Below are positions 1 through 8,503 of a DNA stretch of 64,000 bases, in pieces. The stretch is from Euryarchaeota archaeon UBA557 (lineage in GTDB: Archaea; Thermoplasmatota; Poseidoniia; Poseidoniales; Thalassarchaeaceae): contig DARI01000004.1 in NCBI GenBank assembly GCA_002503285.1, forward strand, positions 1 to 64,000, written 5' to 3'. Numbering within the stretch: position 1 is the stretch's first letter; each line of letters opens with the position of its first letter. Made by a program: the position numbers and the translations under genes. Under the pieces are notes generated by a model that searched no databases, was not told the origin of the DNA, and saw only the letters and a program-made list of their open reading frames with translations.

Positions 1-715
1 TTATTATTATTTTTATTTTATTTAATTCGTCCCGTATTTGACTACGTTCCTCCTTAAGGGAATCTAACTTCTTATCTATTCCAGTAATTTTTTTGCTAAT
101 TTTTCTAACATCTTTCCTCGAGACGGAATTTTCATCTACTTCAATATCATTAGTAATTTCTGATATGTTTTTTTCTTTCTCTTCTCTGTGTAAATCTAAT
201 TTCTTTGATACATCTCTCAACTTCCCAATGTTAGTAACATATTCTAGGTGTGCGTTTTCAGATTCTTTCTTCTTCATTATGCATACCTGCAATTCGAAAA
301 ATCGCTTGAAAATATCTTTTTCTCTTGGTAATGTAGGAAGTTCGGTTAGATCATTAGGTATTGTTGTTAGGCTTTTATGAGATTTCTCTATCCATTTTTC
401 TAGTATATCACTTGGAGGAGGTATTAATTTATTGACTTTATCTCTTAATTCTTTTGCTATTTCTGCCTCCTTCCTAAATCCATGAAATTCCTTCAATAAT
501 TCCCTTCTTCCATCATCCATTGATTCTACTTCTTTTACAGCATTTCTCAATGTTTTCACAATATCAATTTGATTTCTCCTATCCTCTACTAAATCTCTAA
601 ATTCTTGCTGACATACTTCTAATTGATTAATTAAATCTTTCTTTATAGATTTTATATTGGATAAATCCATATCTTCTATTACATCTCTATTTTCGTTAGA
701 TGTTATTTCACTCAT
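1..715 (-). CDS. Coiled-coil protein, 3' end cut by window edge
   Basis: A minus-strand frame opens with ATG at 715-713 and has no stop down to base 1, so about 238 residues are visible and the C-terminus is outside the window. The protein is rich in Lys, Glu, Arg and Leu with heptad-like stretches and has no hydrophobic segment, which points to a long cytoplasmic coiled coil. Its ATG lies inside the TGA of the upstream gene (ATGA overlap at 712-715), so the two are probably translationally coupled. Composition resembles the archaeal COG1340-type coiled-coil proteins and its two relatives at 712-1560 and 5547-6539. No catalytic motif is visible and the function is unknown. Confidence 0.75.
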   Translation of the reverse strand, partial: MSEITSNENRDVIEDMDLSNIKSIKKDLINQLEVCQQEFRDLVEDRRNQIDIVKTLRNAVKEVESMDDGRRELLKEFHGFRKEAEIAKELRDKVNKLIPPPSDILEKWIEKSHKSLTTIPNDLTELPTLPREKDIFKRFFELQVCIMKKKESENAHLEYVTNIGKLRDVSKKLDLHREEKEKNISEITNDIEVDENSVSRKDVRKISKKITGIDKKLDSLKEERSQIRDELNKIKIII

Positions 716-1560
716 TCCTCTTCATCTCCCTTAATTATGGGTTTTGATAATTTAATTTTATTAATTGATTTCTTTTTTGATACAAATGTTGATGGAGAGC
801 CATTTTTAACATCATTCGCAGGTTGTAATAAGTCCTCCAATCCTCCAGAAATTTTATTTTCCCAAAATAGAACATCTCTATCTGAATTTTTAAACAATTC
901 CTTTGCTCTATCTTTTTGCCTATTGATATCTATAAATTCATCCTTTGTTACAATATACTTGGCATGTATGGGTTCACCTTTTTGCACGCGCTTAATCATT
1001 TCTAAATGTGATTTATCAGCATCTTTATATAATGCATTCATCTTTTTTCTTTTTTCTATATAGATCGCCATTTTTGGATTAGAAACCTTTCGTTCTTTCA
1101 ACCATTCTTCATTCTGTTGTAGAATTCTTTTCCTTGCTTCAATCATTTTTTTTTCAGATTTTTGATCTAATGCCATTGTTTGAATTTTAAATTCAATATC
1201 CTGTAGTTCTTCCCACATTCTTTCTTTTTTCCATTTTGGGTCTAAATTAATCATATTGCCCGAATTTGATAATTCTTCTTGGATTAATTTAATTTCATCT
1301 AAAAGGACTCTGGCTTCTGTTTGCAATCCGTCTCTACGTTCTTTATGCCTCGATATTTCTATCTTATTTTTGTCGTTTTTTTCCTTTAATTTTATTACTT
1401 TTGGTGATAAAGATTCCGATTCCCCATCAAGAGTTTTGATAATATTTGGCAATTGTTCTCTTAATACTTTTCTTCTTGTTAGTAACTGTTCGGCGATCTC
1501 CTGTGGAGTAACATTCAGCAGAGCGTCTATTTCCATAGTGGGCCGAATTAAATTAACCAT
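712..1560 (-). CDS. COG1340-like coiled-coil protein
   Basis: This 282-residue, highly charged protein is predicted to be mostly coiled coil (roughly residues 20-245) with no membrane segment. Length and composition fit the archaeal COG1340 coiled-coil family (about 290 residues), whose role is not established. The start is ATG at 1560-1558; an in-frame ATG eight codons later is a possible alternative. It is the first gene of a minus-strand pair, and its TGA overlaps the ATG of the partial coiled-coil gene at the left edge. It diverges from the zinc-ribbon membrane gene starting near 1600. The family assignment is by composition and length only. Confidence 0.8.
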   Translation of the reverse strand: MVNLIRPTMEIDALLNVTPQEIAEQLLTRRKVLREQLPNIIKTLDGESESLSPKVIKLKEKNDKNKIEISRHKERRDGLQTEARVLLDEIKLIQEELSNSGNMINLDPKWKKERMWEELQDIEFKIQTMALDQKSEKKMIEARKRILQQNEEWLKERKVSNPKMAIYIEKRKKMNALYKDADKSHLEMIKRVQKGEPIHAKYIVTKDEFIDINRQKDRAKELFKNSDRDVLFWENKISGGLEDLLQPANDVKNGSPSTFVSKKKSINKIKLSKPIIKGDEEE

Positions 1561-1626
1561 TAAAATGGTTCTATGAGTTATCCAATAAGGGTTTCATTCA
1601 TACGGTCCGACTTAGAGGGGCAATAC

Positions 1627-3222
1627 ATGGGAGGTAATAGGAAGGCCTGTATCAATTTATTGACTATTTTAACTCTGGTATTCATTATTTTAATTCATTC
1701 TAATAATTTTTTATTAGATTCATTTACAAATTCAAATTTATCAAAAGATCCATACAATACAAATAAAATTGATTCTTATAATATTACAAACGCAGGTTCC
1801 GATGAAATTACCATTATAGGGGAGCCCTTACACTTAGGCGATTCAGGCATAGCATCCATACTAATTCATAATTCAGGTCAATACAATGATACCGTTCGTT
1901 TGATTATTGAGGGCGTTGGCAATGAGATGTTATTTTATGGCGATGATATTAAAATTATGCCTGGTTCAAGTAAAGAACTGTCTACAATATTTATCCCTGA
2001 AACTGCTGGAAATGTAGAATTTATGTGGTCTGTTTATAGTCCATTGGGCGGAATTGATCCAGGCCTTAATGGCACATTCAATGTTGAAATATTGGAACCA
2101 CAATCATTAATTCTTTCATATGATTCTTACGAATGGGATTTATCTTCATCTTTAAAAATAGATTTTTCATTGTATCTTTCAAATGGGGTATCTAGGCCAA
2201 TTTTATTGAATATTTATAATGAATTGGAACCTGAAGATATCCTTTATTCATCGAAATTAGTAATGGATAATGGATTTAGGCTATTATCGGTGAATCTTGG
2301 TAATCCTGATTTCTCAGGGTTAACAATAGAAGCCATTCCTCTTTCATGGTTCAATTCAATTGAAAATTCAATAAATTCCACGTCCCTTGATGTCATTATA
2401 CCATTTGCAGATCTCAATCTAAATATTGATGATTACTACCCTAAAAATCCATCATTAGGTGAAAACTTATCATTTGAATATACAATAATAAATAACGGCA
2501 ATAGCGCCACTCAAGAAGGTATTGTTAGAATAGTAATGCCTGATCAAACCATTATTCATCAAGAACAATTACCACCATTATCTTCTGGAGGTAGTTACAC
2601 AGGTACAATATATATTGATAATTGGAATTATGTTCAACTTGTAAATACTACTATAATATGGATTTCTGAATCTTATTCCGGTGGAGATTGGGTTTTTGTC
2701 ACGCCCTCCATTTCTGGCCAATCTGATTCTTATGATATTGATTATTATTCATTATTTTATGGATCAGTATTTGGTGTATCTGCAGTTTTAATTAGCAAGG
2801 TTGCAATTAGTGCAGTATCTAACAGGACTCAAAGTACTAATCCTGACACTAATTTTAGGCCTCCTCGCAAATCCAAGAAATCTGCAATATCTGTTAATAT
2901 AAATAAAAGGGAAATTTCATGCCCTCTTTGTGAACAAAGATTAAACATTCCACTGAATCACAGTGGAATGCTAAGATGCCCGTCTTGTAAATCAAATTTT
3001 GATATAAAAGATGATAATTTAGAGATTGAAGATAATATTCCAGATGTTCAACAAGATAATCAAGAAACTCAATACGATATAATGGTTGTTTCATCTACTC
3101 TAGACATGTTGGATTGTCCAGAATGTAGCCAAAAACTAAAGGTACCTCTTGGAAAACGACCGGTTAGGGCACGCTGTCCAGCATGCAGGTCTGAATTTAT
3201 GGCGACACAAGGAGGTGAATAA
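1627..3222 (+). CDS. Exported membrane protein with CARDB-like repeats and two cytoplasmic zinc ribbons
   Basis: ATG at 1627 is preceded by a GAGGGG ribosome-binding sequence and starts a positively charged N-region followed by a hydrophobic signal segment. The in-frame ATG at 1573 would only add 18 polar residues, so I prefer 1627. About 330 residues of beta-rich, Asn/Ser-rich sequence follow, with an NNGNSA-type stretch typical of CARDB/DUF11-like surface domains. A second hydrophobic segment then precedes a cytoplasmic tail with two treble-type zinc ribbons, CPLC...CPSC and CPEC...CPAC. An extracellular sensor-like part joined to internal zinc ribbons suggests signalling or protein binding, but that is inference. 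The stop overlaps the likely start region of the next gene. Confidence 0.8.
   Translation: MGGNRKACINLLTILTLVFIILIHSNNFLLDSFTNSNLSKDPYNTNKIDSYNITNAGSDEITIIGEPLHLGDSGIASILIHNSGQYNDTVRLIIEGVGNEMLFYGDDIKIMPGSSKELSTIFIPETAGNVEFMWSVYSPLGGIDPGLNGTFNVEILEPQSLILSYDSYEWDLSSSLKIDFSLYLSNGVSRPILLNIYNELEPEDILYSSKLVMDNGFRLLSVNLGNPDFSGLTIEAIPLSWFNSIENSINSTSLDVIIPFADLNLNIDDYYPKNPSLGENLSFEYTIINNGNSATQEGIVRIVMPDQTIIHQEQLPPLSSGGSYTGTIYIDNWNYVQLVNTTIIWISESYSGGDWVFVTPSISGQSDSYDIDYYSLFYGSVFGVSAVLISKVAISAVSNRTQSTNPDTNFRPPRKSKKSAISVNINKREISCPLCEQRLNIPLNHSGMLRCPSCKSNFDIKDDNLEIEDNIPDVQQDNQETQYDIMVVSSTLDMLDCPECSQKLKVPLGKRPVRARCPACRSEFMATQGGE
3211..3217 (+). promoter_or_regulatory. Strong Shine-Dalgarno inside the end of the upstream gene
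   Basis: GGAGGTG is a near-perfect match to the archaeal anti-Shine-Dalgarno sequence. It sits nine to three bases before the stop codon of the zinc-ribbon gene. The same heptamer precedes the TTG start at 3895 with seven bases of spacing. By analogy the DtxR-like gene may start at the ATT codon at 3224 rather than at the GTG that overlaps the site. Confidence 0.55.
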
Positions 3223-3880
3223 TATTATACAACTAAGTGAATTCGAAGAAATGTATCTAAAAAGAATTTTTGAATTACATTTTGCAAAACCTGATCAAAT
3301 CGTCAGAACTTCTCAATTAGCAGAAATAATGAAAGTTAGTTCAGCATCTACTACTGAAATGCTAATCAGACTTTCCAAACGTGAATTGTTAACTTATTTG
3401 CCATATAGAGGGTGCCGCTTAACTCCAGAAGGTTTTGTAAATGCGGCCAGAATTAAAAGAAGAGAATCTCTTATTGAAATTTTACTTAAAGATGTAATAG
3501 GGTTCACTGGAGATATAAATGCCGCCGCTTGCAAAATTGAACACGCAATAGATCAAGATCTAGAACTTGCGTTAGATAATATGTTGGGATATCCGGAAAT
3601 GTCCCCATCCGGTGTTAAAATTCCAATAATGGAAAGAAAGATGGAGCCTATAATGAATAATCTTCTTCCATTAAATTGCCTTCCAATAAATTCAATTGGG
3701 AAAATTGAGTTAATCGTAATGAATGATAGTGAGAAAAAAACTTTTGAGAGCATGGGCATTAAACAAGGGACCATAATAAAAAATGTAAAAGGTAAATATC
3801 GATTTAATAACGATACATTGGAAATATCTAATTCATTATCTCATAAAATTCTTGTAAGAGTTTCAAGTTATTCTGAGTAA
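3215..3880 (+). CDS. DtxR/MntR-family metal-dependent transcription regulator
   Basis: The N-terminal winged helix (around YLKRIFEL, then RTSQLAEIMKVSSASTTEML) and the following RRESLIEILL/AACKIEHAI helices match the DtxR/MntR family, including His/Glu positions of the metal and dimerization domain. The C-terminal 70 residues look like the FeoA/SH3-like domain. The family senses Fe or Mn and represses metal uptake genes. The start is uncertain. A longer ATG frame opens at 3149 inside the upstream gene. GGAGGTG at 3211-3217 overlaps a GTG at 3215 and would be better spaced for the ATT at 3224. Both fit the family N-terminus. The gene is probably co-transcribed with its neighbours. Confidence 0.82.
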   Translation: MNNIIQLSEFEEMYLKRIFELHFAKPDQIVRTSQLAEIMKVSSASTTEMLIRLSKRELLTYLPYRGCRLTPEGFVNAARIKRRESLIEILLKDVIGFTGDINAAACKIEHAIDQDLELALDNMLGYPEMSPSGVKIPIMERKMEPIMNNLLPLNCLPINSIGKIELIVMNDSEKKTFESMGIKQGTIIKNVKGKYRFNNDTLEISNSLSHKILVRVSSYSE

Positions 3881-3894
3881 GGAGGTGCATTAAT

Positions 3895-5511
3895 TTGATT
3901 CAAGATAAAAATCATAGTTCCGAAATAGAGGAAGATGATGAGATTAAAATAAAATCTATTTTAGAATCCTCTCCAAAAGATGTGCCTTTTGCCCCGAGTG
4001 AAGAATTAAAATCTCAAGACATTGTAATTAAAAAAGAAGATTCCAATGAAAATATCACATTAGATTTAAAATCCAAATTTAAAAGTCAAGAAAATATTTT
4101 GACTGCAATAGATGATTTACTCATCAGTGGAGGTGCGAGATTAATCCTTTTTTTGCCCCTATTTGTAGTAATATTATTTGGTCTAGCACAGTCTTTCGGC
4201 GATTTAAATCCAGATTGGTGGGCCAATAGTGTTCAGGATGTTTACCTTGGATTAGATATTTCTACATCAATCTATTTTGCATCTTTATTGATAATGGTTG
4301 CAGATATTTCATTGTTGGTAATTCTATTAAGATTGATTTACGTTACTCGTCAAATTTTCACTTTAGAAGCAGATGCAATAACTAATTCAGGAATAACTTT
4401 CAACAGTGCACATGGTTATGCACAAATGAAAGCCATAATTGATGGATCATCCAGGCAATTAATAGTAACAACTGCACTAATGATTTTAGCAACAATTCTA
4501 CTTTCAATATCTTTATATTTTTCAATTAATAACACTACAGAATTACCAATAATGATTGCACTTTCAACAGGTTCTCTACTTGCAGGTCACGGCGTTTACA
4601 TGATTTCTAGTCGTACACGGTTCAATACGGTTAATCCCTGGGGGTTACTCGATGCATTCTCGACTCCAATCCACCCTGCATTGTTAAAAAGACCCTTTTC
4701 AGATGTTATTAGGTCGCATGTAGATCCCCTACTCTTGGTAAAAGTTTCAAGCTACGTTAATTCTTTATCTTCAAAATTACGTGAAGGGAAATCAATAACC
4801 GATCTACAAGAAAATTTACTTCATTTATTACATTTAAGGAGATCTGGCATTATCTCGGATGATGAATTTAGAGATGTTTTGATTACAATTGTGGATGAAG
4901 ATTTTATAGAACAAATTTTCAACCATCCTGAATTAGGTGAAGAAACTTGGAATAGGCTATTAACACACGCAGAAGATCGATGTGCACCATTTTTTAGACT
5001 TCATGATAGATTACGTATGCATTATGAAAATGATTCATTTCAAGATGAAGATATCTGGTTTGATGTTGATATGGAAAATTTAACATTAGGTAATGCCAAC
5101 CTTTTTGCATTTGTATTAAATAAAAATAAAGAAAACAAAGAATTGATTCTACGGGTACAAACTCCAGACTTTCGACCGAATGAATGTGTTTATCGTCTAA
5201 ATACTCCTCCTCAAAATTTATCCTCAAATCCATTATCTCGAAATTTAGCAGATACCCTTCCTGATCTTCTACTTTCTACTAAAATAATTTGGCAGAGTTT
5301 AATTCCAGCTTCGACAGGTGAAGCCACTGTTACAGTACGATTAGAAGATACATCTGGAAATCTTATATCAGGTAGGGTGTTGACTGTTCAGGTTCGTTCA
5401 GATATTTTTACTAGATTACGCCTTACAACGGGTGCTTTATTTATGTTTGGAGCCGCAGTTGCTGTCTTTTCCCCCCTCATTCCATTTGCTTTATCGTTAC
5501 TCGGACTTTAG
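3895..5511 (+). CDS. Multi-pass membrane protein of unknown function
   Basis: The 538-residue protein starts with TTG at 3895, seven bases after GGAGGTG. It has an acidic cytoplasmic N-terminus (about 80 residues), then four hydrophobic segments within roughly residues 80-240. A long soluble region follows, and a final hydrophobic segment lies at the extreme C-terminus. The stretch LLHLLHLRRSGIISDDEF resembles a SHOCT-like short helical motif. No enzymatic signature is visible. It follows the DtxR-like regulator by 14 bases and so likely belongs to the same transcript. Whether it responds to metal is unknown. Confidence 0.8.
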   Translation: MIQDKNHSSEIEEDDEIKIKSILESSPKDVPFAPSEELKSQDIVIKKEDSNENITLDLKSKFKSQENILTAIDDLLISGGARLILFLPLFVVILFGLAQSFGDLNPDWWANSVQDVYLGLDISTSIYFASLLIMVADISLLVILLRLIYVTRQIFTLEADAITNSGITFNSAHGYAQMKAIIDGSSRQLIVTTALMILATILLSISLYFSINNTTELPIMIALSTGSLLAGHGVYMISSRTRFNTVNPWGLLDAFSTPIHPALLKRPFSDVIRSHVDPLLLVKVSSYVNSLSSKLREGKSITDLQENLLHLLHLRRSGIISDDEFRDVLITIVDEDFIEQIFNHPELGEETWNRLLTHAEDRCAPFFRLHDRLRMHYENDSFQDEDIWFDVDMENLTLGNANLFAFVLNKNKENKELILRVQTPDFRPNECVYRLNTPPQNLSSNPLSRNLADTLPDLLLSTKIIWQSLIPASTGEATVTVRLEDTSGNLISGRVLTVQVRSDIFTRLRLTTGALFMFGAAVAVFSPLIPFALSLLGL

Positions 5512-5546
5512 TTTGCTTGAATAAGTAAATACTACTCGCCGGCTAT

Positions 5547-6539
5547 ATGAATGATGTAGCGGAGAAACCTGAAGATGACCTTCGAAGCCGTCTCCATGCA
5601 ATGGAAACTAAACTAAAAAGAATGCGTGATCAACGTAATAATTTTTCGGAAAACGCTAGAAGAGCAGCAGACTCACGTAATGGAATTCAAGAACAAAGTA
5701 AAGAATTAAGGGATAAAATAAAGGAGTTATTGGAACAACAAAAAGAAATTAGATTAATAGCAAAAGGGCACCAAATGAAAAGGGATGAAATTCAAAATCA
5801 AATAAGGGAATTAATCTCTAAGAAAAAGGGAAGAAAAGATGATAATAAAGGCACTAAATCAGTTATTATTCAATTATCTGAAACTGTCGGAGCCATCGAG
5901 AGGATTGAAAGACAAATAATGACGGATGGTACAATAACACTGAAGAAAGAAAACTCTCTCCTAAAGAAATTAAAAGTCCTGATATCTAAAAGAGCTGAAT
6001 TGTCACCTTTAGTTGAAGATTTTAATGTACTATCTATTGATTTGGGCGATATGGAAGGATCTATTCAACTTCTTAAGGCAGAAGCTGATTCAGAACACAA
6101 ATTAATGTTAGATGCCCATAGCCATGCTGATGAAGTGTGGGATGAAATAAAACCAATGTTCGAAGAAAGAGATTTTATGAAAGCAGAAGGTGATAGGCTG
6201 CATGAGTCATTTGTTTTGGCTAGAAAAAATGCTGACGAAGTCCATGCGTCGATAGTTGAATTATTAAAAAAAGTCAATGAAATTAGAGATGAAATGAAAG
6301 CAGAAATCGAAGAAGGAAGATTAGTTATAGAAAATCATAACAAATCAGTCCGAGAATCATTGACAACACCTGATATGGATGAAGACCTAGCAAATTCATT
6401 GTCGGCACAATTAATGGAAACTGGTTCTTTGACGTTCGGAGGAACCCTAGGTGGTGATTTTATAGAAAACAATATTCCAAAGTCAAAGAATAAGAAACAA
6501 TCACGTAAACTGGGAACCTCAAGAGGAAGAAAGAAGTAA
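5547..6539 (+). CDS. COG1340-like coiled-coil protein
   Basis: A 330-residue highly charged protein, almost entirely predicted coiled coil from residue 10 to about 270, ending in a basic Lys/Arg-rich tail. It matches the archaeal COG1340 coiled-coil family in length and composition and resembles the two coiled-coil genes at the left edge of the window. It lies 35 bases after the membrane protein gene on the same strand and converges on pdxS, whose stop codon lies immediately next to its own. Known members have no assigned activity; a scaffold or chromosome-associated role is only a guess. Confidence 0.82.
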   Translation: MNDVAEKPEDDLRSRLHAMETKLKRMRDQRNNFSENARRAADSRNGIQEQSKELRDKIKELLEQQKEIRLIAKGHQMKRDEIQNQIRELISKKKGRKDDNKGTKSVIIQLSETVGAIERIERQIMTDGTITLKKENSLLKKLKVLISKRAELSPLVEDFNVLSIDLGDMEGSIQLLKAEADSEHKLMLDAHSHADEVWDEIKPMFEERDFMKAEGDRLHESFVLARKNADEVHASIVELLKKVNEIRDEMKAEIEEGRLVIENHNKSVRESLTTPDMDEDLANSLSAQLMETGSLTFGGTLGGDFIENNIPKSKNKKQSRKLGTSRGRKK

Positions 6540-7529
6540 TCAATATCCTCTATCTTGATATCTTGTTTCTAAGTTGCCAATTTCAAGTCCTGGCATAGGC
6601 TCTCCCATCATTTCACTAGCCTCTGCTACTATCTTAGCATCTTGATAATGATGAGTTGCTAGAACAATTGCGTCTGCCGTCATTTTTGGATTATTACTCT
6701 TAAAAATACCTGATCCGACAAAAACTCCGTCCATTCCATGTTTCATTAATAGTGCTGCATCTGCTGGTGTGGCGATACCTCCTGCCGAAAAAGTTACAAC
6801 CGGCAGTCTTTTTTGCTTCATTACTTCGTTAAAAACGTCTACTACATCATTTCTTAAGTCTTCCATTGTTCCGAAAGGAGTTATACTGGGATTTATATTA
6901 AATTCAGAAACATCTTTTAATTTTTGAAAACCTTCCATGATTTTATCTACTGCAGCATTAGCTTCATCGGCTGTAGAATTACATAATGCATTAATTTCAT
7001 TGCTGACTAACCGTGAATGTTGGATGGCACTTACAACATTTCCAGTACCTGCTTCACCCTTTGTCCTAATCATTGCCGCACCTTCTGCTATTCTTCTAAC
7101 GGCTTCTCCTAAATTGGTACATCCACAAACAAATGGCACATTGTAATCCTTTTTTGGTATATGGAAGAATGGATCAGCAGGCGTCAATACTTCTGATTCA
7201 TCTATCATGTCTACTCCTAGGGATTCCAAGATTCTAGCTTCTCCTTCATGGCCGATTCTTGATTTAGCCATAACTGGTATGCTTGTGGTATCTATTATTT
7301 CCATTATCATATTAGGGTGACTCATTCTCGCAACTCCTCCATCTGCGCGAATATCTGAAGGGACTCTTTCAAGTGCCATTACTGCAACTGCACCAGAATC
7401 TTCTGCCAATTGTGCTTGTTCAGCATTAACTACATCCATTATTACTCCTCCTTCTTGCATCTTGGCAAAACCTCTCTTCAAGAGTTCCGTGCCGTGCAGG
7501 AGTTGTGACATGTCAACATTAGTAACCAT
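6540..7529 (-). CDS. pdxS: Pyridoxal 5'-phosphate synthase lyase subunit PdxS
   Basis: PdxS makes PLP from ribose 5-phosphate, glyceraldehyde 3-phosphate and ammonia in the DXP-independent vitamin B6 pathway. The 329-residue length fits the family. The two catalytic lysines are visible as K89 in MAKSRIGH and K157 in IRTKGEAGTGN, equivalent to K81 and K149 of Bacillus PdxS, and the phosphate-binding glycine motifs near GVFVGSGIF are intact. The usual glutaminase partner gene pdxT is not adjacent and is not elsewhere in this window, so it must be unlinked or ammonia is supplied otherwise. A GAGGTAA-like site precedes the ATG. Confidence 0.97.
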   Translation of the reverse strand: MVTNVDMSQLLHGTELLKRGFAKMQEGGVIMDVVNAEQAQLAEDSGAVAVMALERVPSDIRADGGVARMSHPNMIMEIIDTTSIPVMAKSRIGHEGEARILESLGVDMIDESEVLTPADPFFHIPKKDYNVPFVCGCTNLGEAVRRIAEGAAMIRTKGEAGTGNVVSAIQHSRLVSNEINALCNSTADEANAAVDKIMEGFQKLKDVSEFNINPSITPFGTMEDLRNDVVDVFNEVMKQKRLPVVTFSAGGIATPADAALLMKHGMDGVFVGSGIFKSNNPKMTADAIVLATHHYQDAKIVAEASEMMGEPMPGLEIGNLETRYQDRGY

Positions 7530-7583
7530 ACTATTACCTCGTGTCTCATGTTCAAGAACTTTTGTTATTAAAAATGACTCACT

Positions 7584-7859
7584 TTAGTCTGCGAGGACTG
7601 GGGAATCTCCTTCTGCAATCTCTAGATTTGGAGATTCATCTTCATTTCTTTGCAACCATTCTTCCTCTTCATCAGGTAAGTCTGTATCTGCAAATATGGC
7701 ATCAACCGGGCATTCAGGCACGCATGCAGCGCAGTCAATACATTCATCTGGATCAATTACTAAATAATTATCTGTTTCCCTAAATGCTTCTACCGGGCAT
7801 ACAGCTACGCAATCTTGATATTTGTGGCCAACGCAAGCCGAAGTTACTACATGAGTCAT
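7584..7859 (-). CDS. Seven-iron (3Fe-4S/4Fe-4S) ferredoxin
   Basis: A 91-residue ferredoxin resembling the FdxA family. Cysteines at 9, 17, 21, 40, 43, 46 and 50 give the C-x7-C-x3-C-P plus C-x2-C-x2-C-x3-C-P arrangement. In Azotobacter FdI-type proteins this binds one 3Fe-4S and one 4Fe-4S cluster; the residue that would make a second regular 4Fe-4S site is Gly. The acidic C-terminal extension (about 35 residues) is usual for the type. It carries electrons in the cytoplasm; the partner is unknown. It lies upstream of pdxS on the same strand. Confidence 0.95.
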   Translation of the reverse strand: MTHVVTSACVGHKYQDCVAVCPVEAFRETDNYLVIDPDECIDCAACVPECPVDAIFADTDLPDEEEEWLQRNEDESPNLEIAEGDSPVLAD

Positions 7860-7922
7860 GTTAATACGATGGATGGCTATAATCTAGGCTTTTAATACTT
7901 GGTTATAATTATACAAACATTT

Positions 7923-8369
7923 TCATTTTTTTAATTTTTTAATGATGTTTATTAATAATTGAGAGATGACATCACTAGGATCTTCTCCAGGGTATGATTC
8001 AATTTTAAATATACCTTTTACTATTAATCCATCATTTTTAGCAAATGATAATTTAATTTTTTGTTGTACAAGAGATGTCAAATCAATCCTTAAATGCATA
8101 TTTTTGTCTTCATCGATCCTGGCTTTCAAATCACTTGAATAAATCATTTCTAGTGTAGCAATTCCAAGTCTTTCTAATGATTCCATTGCTAATTTTTTTT
8201 TATCTAACCTTGCTTCAATCATATTTTGCATGGCACCATGTATAGATTTATCTTTATCGATAGAGATTAAAGCTTCTTTTCCCGAAAGCCATTCTATTCC
8301 ATCCATTATCAATCCTATGTCATCTAATGAACTTGTATGGACTCTCCATGTTGCACCATGCAGACTCAT
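7923..8369 (-). CDS. COG1325-type RNA-binding domain protein (predicted exosome-associated)
   Basis: The 148-residue protein has the pattern of the archaeal RNA-binding family PF01877/COG1325: an N-terminal THATED-like beta-alpha unit, a central IHGAMQNMIEARL segment and a C-terminal RIDEDKNMHLRID followed by a beta strand and an ESYPGEDP motif. These proteins resemble ribosomal protein L5-like folds and are often encoded beside translation or exosome genes. Here the gene is divergently oriented to eS1 (134 bases apart), a linkage that supports the assignment. The exact RNA target is unknown. Confidence 0.8.
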   Translation of the reverse strand: MSLHGATWRVHTSSLDDIGLIMDGIEWLSGKEALISIDKDKSIHGAMQNMIEARLDKKKLAMESLERLGIATLEMIYSSDLKARIDEDKNMHLRIDLTSLVQQKIKLSFAKNDGLIVKGIFKIESYPGEDPSDVISQLLINIIKKLKK

Positions 8370-8503
8370 AGCATAGGTGAGGGGTGTTAAGTCTTTGAAT
8401 TAAATCCAACAATTAAATGCAATAATGATGTACCTTGTTCAAATACTCTACTCATTTCGCAAGGTCTGCAATTGGGGTAGCCCCCAGAACAAGAGGTCTT
8501 ATT

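Noticed and set aside
8435..8503. Upstream extension of eS1
   Set aside because: The family N-terminus and ribosome-binding site fit ATG 8504.
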